A stretch of DNA of 64,000 bases from JANQRX01 sp963663975 (GTDB taxonomy: Bacteria; Pseudomonadota; Alphaproteobacteria; Rhizobiales; Kaistiaceae), in contig CAXXRA010000015.1 of NCBI GenBank assembly GCA_963663975.2, forward strand, positions 372,001 to 436,000, in the 5' to 3' direction. Shown one piece after another: positions 36,090-45,284 of the stretch; positions within the stretch are counted from its first letter, which is position 1, and every line of letters starts with the position of its first letter. The position numbers and the translations under genes were made by a program. The notes under the pieces were generated by a model. That model searched no databases. It worked only from the letters and a program-made list of their open reading frames with translations, and was not told the origin of the DNA.

Positions 36090-36290
36090 ATGAAGAATGA
36101 TCAAAGACGACCGCTGTCCGAATACGACACGGAGCTACAAACTTTGGGATGTCGGCATTCCAATCCAGATTTTTGCAAGAACAATCTTACTGAGCGGAAA
36201 TGTGCCTTTGTTCGCGACGACAATATTTGCCTCCTCGTACCTAGCTCGTGGAAACGGATCTTCGCGGAACTTAAATCCGGTGAGAGATAA
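36090..36290 (+). CDS. 66-residue Cys-containing hypothetical protein
   Basis: From ATG 36090. The pattern CRHSNPDFCKNNLTERKCAF then VRDDNICLLVPSSWKRIFAEL places four cysteines in two pairs, which suggests a small zinc fold. I recall similar short proteins in rhizobial islands but cannot name the family. Confidence 0.5.
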   Translation: MKNDQRRPLSEYDTELQTLGCRHSNPDFCKNNLTERKCAFVRDDNICLLVPSSWKRIFAELKSGER

Positions 36291-36857
36291 TTCCGAACAT
36301 CGCGTGAGCATCACAAGAGCCGTGTCATCACCAAGATCATCAGGCTAGGCCCAACGCAAGCGCGGCGGAGCCGCCTCTGCCACAATCTGGTCCGCCGGGA
36401 TCATCCTGTCAGCGTCTGCCAACATGGCAGTCGGGACTAACATCGCGTCAAGTCTGACGACCGGGCGCATCGATCGAAGGTGGGCCTTACTACCGATGCT
36501 GATCGACCACCATCGGCGTTTTCCCTGTGGTTTCGGGTTTCGATAGGGGTCCCGCCGATCTGAGCGCCCGCGGGCGAGCGCCGCGAGGATCATGGGTGCG
36601 CGGGTCTAGCCCGCCGGCTGCTTTCTCATGCACTGCTTGATGCCGGCGCCATGTCCATGCCAGAGCACGGCGGAGACCTTATCCGCTTCCGGCCCAACCA
36701 GCCTTCGGGTTTGAGGTCGATCACCACCGTCTACCCACACGCTGGCCATCAGGTCAGTTCTCCCGCTCGCCCGGCTTCTTGCCGGTGATGAACCCGGCAA
36801 TCAGGCGGTTCACTAACATCGCGTCAATTCTGGCGACCGGGCGCGCATCGATCGAAG
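36291..36857. other. gene-poor gap with a 47-bp direct repeat
   Basis: No credible gene. A block beginning CTAACATCGCGTCAA and ending GCATCGATCGAAGGTGG occurs near 36438-36482 and again, with small changes, at 36813-36862, where it abuts the conjugation-ATPase remnant. Confidence 0.5.
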
Positions 36858-37238
36858 GTGGAAGCCGCCCGTCGACCCTTCCATATCTACGTCGATGAAT
36901 TTCAGAATTTCACGACGCTGGCTCTGGCCAACATGCTCTCCGAATTGCGCAAGTTCGGGGTGGGTATGGTGTTGGCGCACCAATACCTCCATCAGCTCGA
37001 TCCGGATATCCGCCATGCGGTGCTCGGCAACGCCGGCACGCTGATCGCGTTCCGGCTGGGCGCCTACGACGCGGATATGATCGCGCGGGAATTCGAACCG
37101 GTGTTCACCCATCGCGATCTCCTTAACCTGCCGAATCATCACATCTATCTGAAGCTGATGATCGACGGCGCACCATCTCGACCGTTCAGCGCGACGACAC
37201 TGCCGCCACATTCCCTCAGGCTCAACTCGACGGAGTAG
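36858..37238 (+). pseudogene. conjugation/T4SS ATPase (TraD/HerA-like) C-terminal remnant
   Basis: 126 codons. HIYVDEFQNFTTLALANMLS is the Walker B and following helix of TraD/VirD4/HerA-type AAA ATPases; GVGMVLAHQYLHQLDPDIRH and GTLIAFRLGAYDADMIAREF are the sensor region. The N-terminal half with Walker A is absent. The break lies at the 47-bp direct repeat, so it is the end of a deleted gene. Confidence 0.65.
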
Positions 37239-37565
37239 CGATTCCCGTTGGTAGCGGAGCCCGCTTCCCGACACGCGATTCCAGCTCGAAGCGATGTCAG
37301 CCCTCAATGTAGGGACTTAACCGGAGTGGCAAATCACGGCCCCGACCGCAGTTGTTCGCAAGTCATTCGGCCCGGAGGTCGGAAGAGGCGAATACCTGCC
37401 CGGCGACTTGCTCAATCGGCCGTTTTGCAAAGGCAAGGAATGGAACGCTTCGGTTAGTTCAGCGATCTTCTGACACCCCCGGTGAGAAATCAACTACAAC
37501 TCTTGGTATAGGGGACGGGAACATACAAGGGCTATAGCTCAGTAAGAATCTCTCAAATTCTCAAT
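37239..37565. other. non-coding gap with a small inverted repeat
   Basis: About 330 bases without a gene. At its right border lies the perfect hairpin ATTCTCAAT-CTAAGA-ATTGAGAAT (37557-37580). Confidence 0.45.
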
Positions 37566-37954
37566 CTAAGAATTGAGAATGAAGTCACGCGGATCGGCGA
37601 ACCAGAACTGTTCCGCGTCGGCCGCCCGCTCCCATTCAGGAGTGCCGTCGGGCTCGTCCATTAACTTGCCGCGTCCTTGTTGCGGAAACGTGGCGTCACA
37701 CTCGATCAGGTTCTTCCTCGTCTTCGTCGTCCTCACCCGGGGCGGATTTCTTCGACAGTGAGTTCGACCGGCTGCGTTCCAGCGAGGATGGCCTCGACGA
37801 TGTCCGGGGCGTGGCCTTCGTTGGCCAGCAAAACCACCCGAGCATGCATCGCCATGGTAATAGTTCCGGCGCGGCCTTTCTTCATAGGCAGCCCCGGCTG
37901 GGGGTGGTCAAGCGCCTGGATCAGGTTCTTCTCTTCACGAGAGGACGACGGCAT
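37566..37954 (-). pseudogene. possible small phage-type ORF pair or one frameshifted gene
   Basis: From 37954 the minus strand reads EEKNLIQALDHPQPGLPMKK and VVLLANEGHAPDIVEAILAG and stops at 37733. In another frame GKLMDEPDGTPEWERAADAE then QFWFADPRDFILNS ends at 37566. Both pieces look protein-like by composition, but no family is recognised and no start is clear. Confidence 0.25.
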
Positions 37955-38071
37955 GGGCGAGCGCTTCGCCAGCCAATGACGGAAACCGCCTCAGACACAG
38001 AAAATCTGACAGTCCCCAGTCGGCAGCATTTTCCGTCGACTTCGACGCAGCTTCACATTTGCAAATTTATG

Positions 38072-38081
38072 CGGAATTCCG
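38072..38081. promoter_or_regulatory. palindrome upstream of iclR-type gene
   Basis: CGGAATTCCG is a perfect 10-bp palindrome 40 bases before the IclR-family start. It shares GGAAT/ATTCC arms with the palindrome at 48462, at the other end of the catabolic cluster. Confidence 0.4.
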
Positions 38082-38121
38082 TAGCAATAGAATGCGACCT
38101 CAGGAATCGGTGACTGAACAG

Positions 38122-38916
38122 ATGACGATAATCGCCCTTGCCCAGGAAAAGTCCACTAGGCGTTCGCGTGTCAGCGGCATCGAGCGTTCGGTGCAAATCC
38201 TGGATGCGTTAAGCGAGCGCGGATCGGCGACCAGTGCGTATGCGATTGCCAAAATAATAAACGCTCCTATCTCCACCGTTTATTCTATTGTCGATGAATT
38301 GATCGCTCGCGGAATATTGTCCCGAAGCGAAGACAATCTCGTCTGGCTCGGCCCAAGGCTGTTCCGTTATGGACTGGCTTTGCAAGCGCAGAGCGACATT
38401 CTTGTAGAGTCAAAGCGAGAGATGCACCGCCTGCGTTACGCCACGGGAGAGACGGTGCAAATCTGCAACCGCGATGAGGGCATGATGGTTGTTGTTGCGA
38501 TGGCCGAAGGTACCGGTCAATTCCGCGTGTCCTCCCAGTTTGGCAGCCACTTCCCGCTCAATTGGACCGCTTCGGGTCGCCTGCTTGTGGGGCACCTGCG
38601 GATGAGTGAATGCCGCGCGATCTTCGAACGCTTCTCCGAGCCTTCCCCTACTGGTCGCGCCGAAACCGATCCGGACATACTTGCACATCAGGCCCACGAG
38701 GACCTCCGAAACCGGTTGGCTGTGCAAATGGGCATTTCGGAATTTTCCGTCGCCTGTATTGCCTCTCCCATTTGCGATACCGTCGGAGCCTGCGTGGCCA
38801 CCATCTCGATCGTTCTGCCCGAGCAGAAGGCGTTGGAAAACCTTGATCATCACGCCGAAGCGCTGAAGGGATCGGCCAAGAGAATCGAACACGCGCTCGG
38901 ATTTGCGAAGGCCTGA
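38122..38916 (+). CDS. IclR-family transcriptional regulator
   Basis: About 264 residues from ATG 38122. The N-terminal winged helix is SGIERSVQILDALSERG with TSAYAIAKIINAPISTVYSI; the C-terminal ligand domain has TGETVQICNRDEGMMVVV, FPLNWTASGRLLVGHL and VACIASPICDTVGACVATIS. It lies 9 bases before the dehydrogenase gene. It probably controls the whole acid-catabolic cluster in response to its substrate. Confidence 0.88.
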   Translation: MTIIALAQEKSTRRSRVSGIERSVQILDALSERGSATSAYAIAKIINAPISTVYSIVDELIARGILSRSEDNLVWLGPRLFRYGLALQAQSDILVESKREMHRLRYATGETVQICNRDEGMMVVVAMAEGTGQFRVSSQFGSHFPLNWTASGRLLVGHLRMSECRAIFERFSEPSPTGRAETDPDILAHQAHEDLRNRLAVQMGISEFSVACIASPICDTVGACVATISIVLPEQKALENLDHHAEALKGSAKRIEHALGFAKA

Positions 38917-38925
38917 GGGGACGGA

Positions 38926-39954
38926 ATGAAAGTGGTTCTCTATGGAAGCCCGGTAGTTGCCTTTGAGAACAATCTCCGACAACGTGTTTCAGACGACTTC
39001 GACCTTGTGGCGATTGACTACGGTGCAGGTAGTGAAAACATGCTTGCAGCCTTCGGGGATGCTAGCGCAGTCGTTACAGTAAGATTTGATCAGGATATTC
39101 CCCCGGCGCCTAATTTGGCCCTTGTTCAGGTTCCAGGTGTCGGATGCGATGAAATCGATCTGGCCGCTCTGCCCCCAACCGCAACACTTTGCAATGTTTA
39201 TGGCCATGCAGAGGCGGTCGCGGAATTTGCGATCCTGGCACTCTTGCAATGGTGCCATCGGTTCTGCGAAGCCAACGCAAGCTTTAAATCAGGCAGTTGG
39301 GAAAGGAGCAGCCGTTTTGGCACTCCGCCGCATGGAGAACTTTTCGGTCGCGTCGTTGGCTTGGTGGGATATGGCCATGTCGGGCGCGCAATCGCCAAAA
39401 GGCTGGCAGGATTTGGGGTCACGACCCTGGTCTGCAACCGTACCCCTCCAAGCGATATCCCCAACGTCGCCAAGACTTACGAACTCCGCGAATTGCCCAA
39501 TATGCTGGAGGAGTGTGACTTCATCATCGTTTCGGTCGCTTTGACCGAAGAGACCAGCGGCCTCCTCGGGCCCAGTTCGTTTGCCTCGATGAAAAAGCGC
39601 GCAGTCCTGATCAACGTTGCCCGTGGTCCGATTGTAGACGAGGAGGCTCTTTATCTTGCGCTATCAAAAAATCGCATCGGAGGCGCAGTGATCGATGTTT
39701 GGTATAATTATCCCGAAAGCACCGTAGACGCTTTTGCAAAACCCTCTAAATTTGTCTTTTCAGAGCTGTCAAATGTTTACATGACGCCGCATATTTCCGG
39801 ATGGACGCAGGGAACCGTCGAACGCCGATGGTCAGAAATCGCCGACAACCTTGAACGGCTTCGGGCCAATAGACCGCTCCTCAATATTGTGCAGGAACGC
39901 CGGCGAGGAAAGGGAAGCAAGAAAGTCAAAAAACCCATTGACCGTTCACGATAG
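38926..39954 (+). CDS. D-2-hydroxyacid dehydrogenase family protein
   Basis: 342 residues. The NAD-binding Rossmann motif is VGLVGYGHVGRAIAKRLAGF; the catalytic Arg lies in LINVARGPIVDEEAL, and the Glu and His of the triad fall in the DVW...YPES and TPHISGWT regions. It reversibly oxidises a 2-hydroxy acid in the cytoplasm. It sits between the IclR regulator and the DgoD-like dehydratase, as expected for sugar-acid catabolism. The C-terminus (RRGKGSKKVKK) is unusually basic. Confidence 0.88.
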   Translation: MKVVLYGSPVVAFENNLRQRVSDDFDLVAIDYGAGSENMLAAFGDASAVVTVRFDQDIPPAPNLALVQVPGVGCDEIDLAALPPTATLCNVYGHAEAVAEFAILALLQWCHRFCEANASFKSGSWERSSRFGTPPHGELFGRVVGLVGYGHVGRAIAKRLAGFGVTTLVCNRTPPSDIPNVAKTYELRELPNMLEECDFIIVSVALTEETSGLLGPSSFASMKKRAVLINVARGPIVDEEALYLALSKNRIGGAVIDVWYNYPESTVDAFAKPSKFVFSELSNVYMTPHISGWTQGTVERRWSEIADNLERLRANRPLLNIVQERRRGKGSKKVKKPIDRSR

Positions 39955-40053
39955 ATACCTTCCCATGGGAGCAACGTCATCCGGCACGGAGTTCGCAATG
40001 CTGTTTGCAGCATTTCTTGATGATGAAAACATATTCGCAGACGGGATTAGTAA

Positions 40054-41202
40054 ATGAAAATTACTTCCCTTAAGACTTTTTTGGTTCCACCGCGCTGGTT
40101 GTTTCTGAAGATCGAGACAGACGAACGCATCAGCGGCTGGGGTGAACCTGTTCTGGAAGGTCACGCAGAAACTCTGGCTGCTAAGATCGACGAGCTCGGA
40201 GACTTTTTGATCGGGCGCGATCCCTTGCGGATCGAGGATACCTGGCAGCTGATTTATCGCAATGGATGTTACCGTGGCGGGCCGGTGCTGATGAGCGCGA
40301 TGTCGGGGATCGACGTGGCCTTGTGGGACATCAAGGGTAAGTACCACGACGCGCCGGTCCACGCGCTGCTAGGCGGGCCGGTGCGCGACAAGGTGCGCAG
40401 CTATTGCTGGGTTGGCGGCGATCGGCCAACCGACCTGGTGGCAGGGGTGCGTAAATTGCAAAAGCAGGGGTTTGACGCGGTCAAATTGAACGCCTGTGGA
40501 GAATTGCAGATCGTAGATACCTATAAAAAGATCGACGGGATAATTAGAAAGCTGACTGAGCTGCGCGATTCTATCGGCGCCGAAGTGGATTTGGCCTTTG
40601 ATTTTCATGGACGTGTTCATGCACCAATGGCCAAAGTGCTGTTGTCCGAACTGGAACACTTGCGCCCGATTTTTGTTGAGGACGCAGTTCTTTCGACGCA
40701 AGTCGATGCCATGGCGGATCTGGCCAGACAGACCTCAATCCCACTGGCTGTCGGCGAAAGGCTCCATTCGCGTTATGATTTTAAACGGGTTTTCGAGACC
40801 CGCGCGGCCAGCATCGTCAACCCTGACACGGCGCATGTAGGTGGGATTTCAGAGATGGTGCGCATCGGCGCGTGGGCTGAGGCCTATGACGTTGCGCTGG
40901 CACCACATTGTCCGCTAGGACCGATTGCGCTGGCCGCCTGCTTACAGGTCGATGCGGTCTGCCATAATGCCTTTATCCAAGAACAAAGCCTGGGCATACA
41001 CTATAATCAGGGGAATGATCTTCTGGATTATCTGCTGCCCGACCATGGTTTCAATCTGGAAAATGGCTTTCTCAAAATTCCAGATGGGCCAGGTTTGGGC
41101 ATCGATGTGAATGAGAACTTCGTTGTCGAAAAAGCCCGTCAAGGCCATCGTTGGCGCGCGCCGGTCTGGCGCCATGTCGATGGCTCGATTGCGGAGTGGT
41201 AG
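40054..41202 (+). CDS. dgoD: D-galactonate dehydratase-like enolase-superfamily enzyme
   Basis: 382 residues, the DgoD length. Family marks: TDERISGWGEPVLEGHAETL, DFHGRVHAPMAK (metal Asp), FVEDAV (second ligand), VGERLHSRYDFK (Glu and active-site Arg), LAPHCPLGPIALAACLQVD (His base), and the end WRAPVWRHVDGSIAEW. It removes water from an aldonic acid to give a 2-keto-3-deoxy acid. Some usual positions differ (for example EDAV where DgoD has EEPV), so the exact sugar acid is uncertain. Confidence 0.85.
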   Translation: MKITSLKTFLVPPRWLFLKIETDERISGWGEPVLEGHAETLAAKIDELGDFLIGRDPLRIEDTWQLIYRNGCYRGGPVLMSAMSGIDVALWDIKGKYHDAPVHALLGGPVRDKVRSYCWVGGDRPTDLVAGVRKLQKQGFDAVKLNACGELQIVDTYKKIDGIIRKLTELRDSIGAEVDLAFDFHGRVHAPMAKVLLSELEHLRPIFVEDAVLSTQVDAMADLARQTSIPLAVGERLHSRYDFKRVFETRAASIVNPDTAHVGGISEMVRIGAWAEAYDVALAPHCPLGPIALAACLQVDAVCHNAFIQEQSLGIHYNQGNDLLDYLLPDHGFNLENGFLKIPDGPGLGIDVNENFVVEKARQGHRWRAPVWRHVDGSIAEW

Positions 41203-41204
41203 CG

Positions 41205-41299
41205 GGCAATGTGCTTTTGAAAACCTCGATCATCACTCCGAAGTGCTTAGCGGATCCACCAAGACAATCGAACAAGCGCTTGGATTTGCGAAGTCCTGA
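41205..41299 (+). pseudogene. remnant of an IclR-family C-terminus
   Basis: It reads FENLDHHSEVLSGSTKTIEQ then ALGFAKS before TGA, and aligns codon by codon with the end of the IclR regulator at 38840-38916 (LENLDHHAEALKGSAKRIEH then ALGFAKA). Nothing else of the gene is present. It points to an ancestral duplication and deletion. Confidence 0.75.
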
Positions 41300-41388
41300 C
41301 GGGTTCCTTAGCGGGTTTTCGTGAAATCCGAGTGAGTGGAGAAGGGCTTGTTGGCCATAAATAGCTGCCGTGGACCACGTAGCTTTCT

Positions 41389-41880
41389 TCAGTCATCAAC
41401 TTCGATGATCGCCTCAATCTCTACAGTTATGTTGTTCGGAAGAGAGCTCACTCCCACCGCCGAGCGGGCATGGGTGCCCACCTCCCCCAATACCTTGTAA
41501 AAGAGATCGGAACAACCATCGATGACATAAGGATGCTCGATGAAATCGGGTTCGGCATTAACCATGCCGAGAAGTTTGACTACCCGCTCAACCGCCGAAA
41601 GCTGGCCAATTTCAACCTTGACAGCGGCCAAAATATTGACCGCAACCAGCTCGGCACTTTGGCGCGCCTCATCCGCCGTAACATCCCGGCCGACTTTGCC
41701 GGTCAACCGCTGTCCGTCAGCACGGATCGGTCCCTGACCGGAGACATAAAGTAACCGCCCCGTACGCGTTACATTCCGGAAATTGCCTATCGGTGCTGCC
41801 GGGTGCTCCGGCAGCTCGATTCCGAGCTGTCTTAAACGCGTTTCCGGCGTCGCGTCGGAACCAGAGCGTGGTGTCATCAT
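41389..41880 (-). CDS. RidA/YjgF-family protein
   Basis: 163 residues. It has the Rid signatures GRLLYVSGQGP, GKVGRDVTADEARQSAELVA, NILAAVK and THARSAVGVSSLPNNITVEI with EAIIEV at the end. Members deaminate reactive enamine/imine products of PLP enzymes, which fits the aminotransferase in the same cluster. It overlaps the aldo/keto reductase stop by 4 bases (ATGA). Confidence 0.88.
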   Translation of the reverse strand: MMTPRSGSDATPETRLRQLGIELPEHPAAPIGNFRNVTRTGRLLYVSGQGPIRADGQRLTGKVGRDVTADEARQSAELVAVNILAAVKVEIGQLSAVERVVKLLGMVNAEPDFIEHPYVIDGCSDLFYKVLGEVGTHARSAVGVSSLPNNITVEIEAIIEVDD

Positions 41881-42749
41881 TGGTCCCAGGCCTGCACCCA
41901 GTTGGCCTCGTTGACTAGACGAAGCTCGTTGACCAGACGAAGCCCACGCGACATATGCCGCGACATTTGCACCATTTCGTCGTCGCTGAGGACAAAATGG
42001 TGCACCGCGAAGTTTTCCCTGAGTCGGTCAGGCCTGGATGTCTTTGGAATGGCGCTTACATCTCCCTGCTGGATGAGCCAGCGCAAAGTCACCTGGGCCG
42101 CTGTCTTGCCATGGCTTTCGGCGATCCTTTCGATCTCTGGATCACCGACGACGCGACCACGAGCTAGTGGGCAATAGGCGATAATGGTCAGGCCGTGCGT
42201 CCGAATCCGGTTGAGTATTCGCGTTTGATCGATAAAAGGATGGTACTCGAGCTGCTCAGCGGCAAGCGGCTCGCTTGCGGCGGCAACGGCCTCATCAAGC
42301 AACGCGATCGTGAAATTCGAGACGCCTATGTGGCGCGCAAGCCCGCGCCGCCTAGCGTCGCAGAGTGCGCCGATCGTCTCGGCGATCGGGATATCCGGAT
42401 TGGGCCAGTGGATCAGCGCGAGGTCAACCTGATCGACGCGGAGCTTGGAAAGGCTTTCCTGCAGCGACTCCTGCAGCCGCCCGTCGGAAAGCCATTGCGG
42501 CCGGACCTTGGTCGTGATGAAGATGGCATCGTGCGGCACATGCGAGTGGGCGATGCCCTCACCGACCGCCTCCTCGTTATCATAGCCTTGGGCCGTGTCG
42601 ATGTGTCGGTATCCGATCTCCAGCGCTTCATGGACAACGCTCGCGCAAGTCTCACCGCGCATCGGGGAGGTACCTAAGCCGAGCACTGGTATCTCTGCGT
42701 CGCCAGCCTGAACCGATTCCTCCTCGTTTCTGTTTTGCTCCAGTGTCAT
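41877..42749 (-). CDS. aldo/keto reductase
   Basis: About 290 residues from ATG 42747-42749; a longer frame to 42809 is less likely. The AKR barrel shows HIDTAQGYDNEEAVGEG (catalytic Asp and Tyr), FITTKV (Lys), LALIHWPNPD (His) and the NADPH region AIPKTSRPDRLREN. Near the C-terminus an 18-bp tandem duplication gives LRLVNE twice. It probably reduces a carbonyl intermediate with NADPH. Confidence 0.88.
   Translation of the reverse strand: MTLEQNRNEEESVQAGDAEIPVLGLGTSPMRGETCASVVHEALEIGYRHIDTAQGYDNEEAVGEGIAHSHVPHDAIFITTKVRPQWLSDGRLQESLQESLSKLRVDQVDLALIHWPNPDIPIAETIGALCDARRRGLARHIGVSNFTIALLDEAVAAASEPLAAEQLEYHPFIDQTRILNRIRTHGLTIIAYCPLARGRVVGDPEIERIAESHGKTAAQVTLRWLIQQGDVSAIPKTSRPDRLRENFAVHHFVLSDDEMVQMSRHMSRGLRLVNELRLVNEANWVQAWDQ
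41907..41942. repeat. 18-bp tandem duplication in the aldo/keto reductase C-terminus
   Basis: CTCGTTGACTAGACGAAG is followed directly by CTCGTTGACCAGACGAAG, in frame (six residues repeated). Confidence 0.85.
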
Positions 42750-42795
42750 CAACAGTTCCATTCTTGCAGCGCTGTATCCGAGTGAACGCGACCAA

Positions 42796-43881
42796 TTACG
42801 CCACAGCACTTCGCTTCGGTCTCGGTGTCTTTGGGATGTCAGATTTCACTTTGAGGATCCGGGCGGCGTTCCCGCCAAGAATCAGGTCCATGTCCGCTGG
42901 AGATATGAAGTCGCAGTAGTCCTTCAAATAGGTCAGGCTCTGCCGATAAGTGCAATTTCGCTCAATGTTTGGCATATCGGAGCCCCAAAGCAGCCGCTCT
43001 GCGCCAAGTTCTTCGTATTGCTGCCTTATCAACTCTCGGGATTCGGCATACGGAAATTCCCAACCTAGCATCCCGGCCTGTATGGGGTAGCCGATCTCCT
43101 GGTAGACATTCGGTCGTTTCGCAAAGTCAAGGTGCTCCTTCGGAATACTACCGATTGTTCCATCGCTCTGTCGGAACGGCACCGCGAAGAAGCCCAAAAC
43201 CATGATCGACGGAATATCGGGGAACCGGTCGGCCCACGCAGCAAAATCACGCAGACGGTGCAAGTTGACCTCTGCCGAGACTCGGGCCGCCTGCAGGTTC
43301 CAATAAACCGGCACGTCCAGATCACCCACCTCCCGCCAGAAACCGTCGAACTTTCTGTCGTTGAAATTGTCCGTACATCCCGGCTCGTAGAACCTCTCAG
43401 CTTCGTAATAGACGCCCTTCAAACCCAACTCGGTGACGCAATGTCTTAACCGGCCAATTTCGCTCTCGGTATCCGCCAACAGCTCGTCGATCTCTAGGAG
43501 GCCGATGAACCTGTCAGGGTACTTTTTTACCGCACTGGAAAAGTAGTCGTTCAGCTTCCCGTACGCCTTGGCGTTCTGGAGGACCGCCATATCCACTCCA
43601 GCATGGTCCATCTGGGCCAAGATAAACTCTGGTGATGCAATCTGGTCCTGCATGCTGGGCGGCATATACTGGAAGTAATAGTCCTCCTCGTTCTCTGTCC
43701 ATTCGAATCTTCCCATCTTGCCAACCCGAAAATTGATATCCGGTGACTTCTCATCTTTCGTCTTTCCTCGCGCGAAACTATAAATTAGCGCCTCCCAAAA
43801 AGCGATATGTTCCTCCGCGCTCGCCCAACCGGACGCTCCACCCAAGTAAGGAAACACGTGCATGTGGGTGTCTATAACCAT
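42796..43881 (-). CDS. amidohydrolase (TIM-barrel, ACMSD-like)
   Basis: 361 residues. The start IDTHMHVFP supplies the two metal His; later come MDHAGVDMAVLQN, LKGVYYEAERFYEPG, and the C-terminal LLWGSDMPNIERNC, with the catalytic-type Asp of amidohydrolase-2 proteins. Such enzymes hydrolyse or decarboxylate carboxylic acids. It lies in one direction with the RidA and reductase genes and the TRAP genes. Confidence 0.85.
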   Translation of the reverse strand: MVIDTHMHVFPYLGGASGWASAEEHIAFWEALIYSFARGKTKDEKSPDINFRVGKMGRFEWTENEEDYYFQYMPPSMQDQIASPEFILAQMDHAGVDMAVLQNAKAYGKLNDYFSSAVKKYPDRFIGLLEIDELLADTESEIGRLRHCVTELGLKGVYYEAERFYEPGCTDNFNDRKFDGFWREVGDLDVPVYWNLQAARVSAEVNLHRLRDFAAWADRFPDIPSIMVLGFFAVPFRQSDGTIGSIPKEHLDFAKRPNVYQEIGYPIQAGMLGWEFPYAESRELIRQQYEELGAERLLWGSDMPNIERNCTYRQSLTYLKDYCDFISPADMDLILGGNAARILKVKSDIPKTPRPKRSAVA

Positions 43882-43931
43882 GTTCTTTCGCTCCTTCTAA
43901 ATTTCAAAAAACACCAGTCCACGCAACCACC

Positions 43932-45233
43932 CTACCGAATCATCATCGATGGAAGCCACAGCACCAGCTCCGGGAAGAGTGTAATTAAAATCAGCACCAA
44001 CGCATCAATAAGGAAAAACGGCGCGACACCTCTGACGATCACGCCAAACGAGTACTGGGGCGCTATGGCGTTTAAAGCAAACAGGTGCAAGCCGATTGGC
44101 GGTGTCTCCAAGCCGATCTCTATCAGAATTACCAAGGCCACTCCAAACCACACAAGACTGAAGCCCAGTGCCTCAAGCGTTGGTAGGACCACAGCTAAGG
44201 TCAAGATCATCATCGAAAGACCGTCGAAGAACATCCCCAGTATCACGTACATAAGGGCTATACCTGCAAAGACTAAAATTGGGGAGGCATCGAGGGAAAT
44301 AACCCAAAGCATTATTTGCCTTGGTACGCCTAAGTTTCCAAGTACAAACGATATCAGTATCGAACCAAGAAAAATGCCCGCCGCCATCGATGTGATTTGG
44401 ACGGCGCCCAGCAAAGAAACCCTGATCGCCGAGAAAGTAAGTTTCCGATTCACGATCCCAAGTATAAGAGCGCCGGCACAGCCCATCGCCGCAGCCTCGG
44501 TAGGGGTTGCTACTCCGAGAAAGATACTACCTAGAACTGCGAAAATAAGAGCGATAGTTGGGAGTATCCCGGTAAGTAAGACAAGTCTTTCTATCAACGG
44601 CGGAATATCTATTTTTCTTCCTCCAAGATGCGGCTGGAGGTACACCCTGACGCCGAGGTAGACCATATAAAGCGCCGCAGTCATAATCCCTGGAATAACA
44701 CCGCCGATGAAGAGTTGGCCGATCGACTGCTGCGCCAAGACACCGTATATGATCAATGCCAGGCTGGGAGGAATGAGGATCCCCAGCGTGGTTCCACCGC
44801 CAATAGAGCCAACGATCAGGTCTCCGGCATAGCCCTCCTTCTCCATCTCTGGAAGGGCAATTTTTCCGATGGTGGTCAGCGTGGCTAGGCTCGATCCCGA
44901 TATAGCTGAAAAGAACGCGCTGGCCATTATATTCGTGTGCAGCAGGCCGCCCGGCAAGCGGCCGAACCAGGGTCTGAGGCCATTGTAGAGCCGATCGGTT
45001 GTACCCGTCCTCATAAGGATCTCGCCCATGAATATGAAGAGTGGTACGGCGGTAAATGCGAAATTGTTGAGATTAGTCCACCAGAGGGTCCCTACAATAC
45101 TAAGGAACTTAGGCTCAAGAAGGACATAGATGCTGGCGAGACCAACCGCGCTCAACGTCAGCATGATCGGTTGCCCAACCGCAAATAGCAGCAGCATAGG
45201 AATGACGATGATGAAAACCAAACTTACAGTCAT
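43932..45233 (-). CDS. TRAP transporter large permease (DctM type)
   Basis: 433 residues with about 12 helices. Family marks: LYNGLRPWFGRLPGGLLHTN, IMASAFFSAISGSSLATLT, IPPSLALIIYGVLAQQSIG and the end TLFPELVLWLP. It is the Na+-driven translocating subunit for an organic acid, with DctQ and DctP upstream in the same operon. Confidence 0.93.
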   Translation of the reverse strand: MTVSLVFIIVIPMLLLFAVGQPIMLTLSAVGLASIYVLLEPKFLSIVGTLWWTNLNNFAFTAVPLFIFMGEILMRTGTTDRLYNGLRPWFGRLPGGLLHTNIMASAFFSAISGSSLATLTTIGKIALPEMEKEGYAGDLIVGSIGGGTTLGILIPPSLALIIYGVLAQQSIGQLFIGGVIPGIMTAALYMVYLGVRVYLQPHLGGRKIDIPPLIERLVLLTGILPTIALIFAVLGSIFLGVATPTEAAAMGCAGALILGIVNRKLTFSAIRVSLLGAVQITSMAAGIFLGSILISFVLGNLGVPRQIMLWVISLDASPILVFAGIALMYVILGMFFDGLSMMILTLAVVLPTLEALGFSLVWFGVALVILIEIGLETPPIGLHLFALNAIAPQYSFGVIVRGVAPFFLIDALVLILITLFPELVLWLPSMMIR

Positions 45234-45284
45234 TATGCTCCCACTTTTGTCATTCCTATTTCTGAAACCCTCGACTTCATCAGC

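Noticed and set aside
37529..37543. GGGCTATAGCTCAGT as the start of a tRNA gene
   Set aside because: Only about 15 bases resemble a tRNA 5' end; no anticodon arm, T arm or CCA follows.
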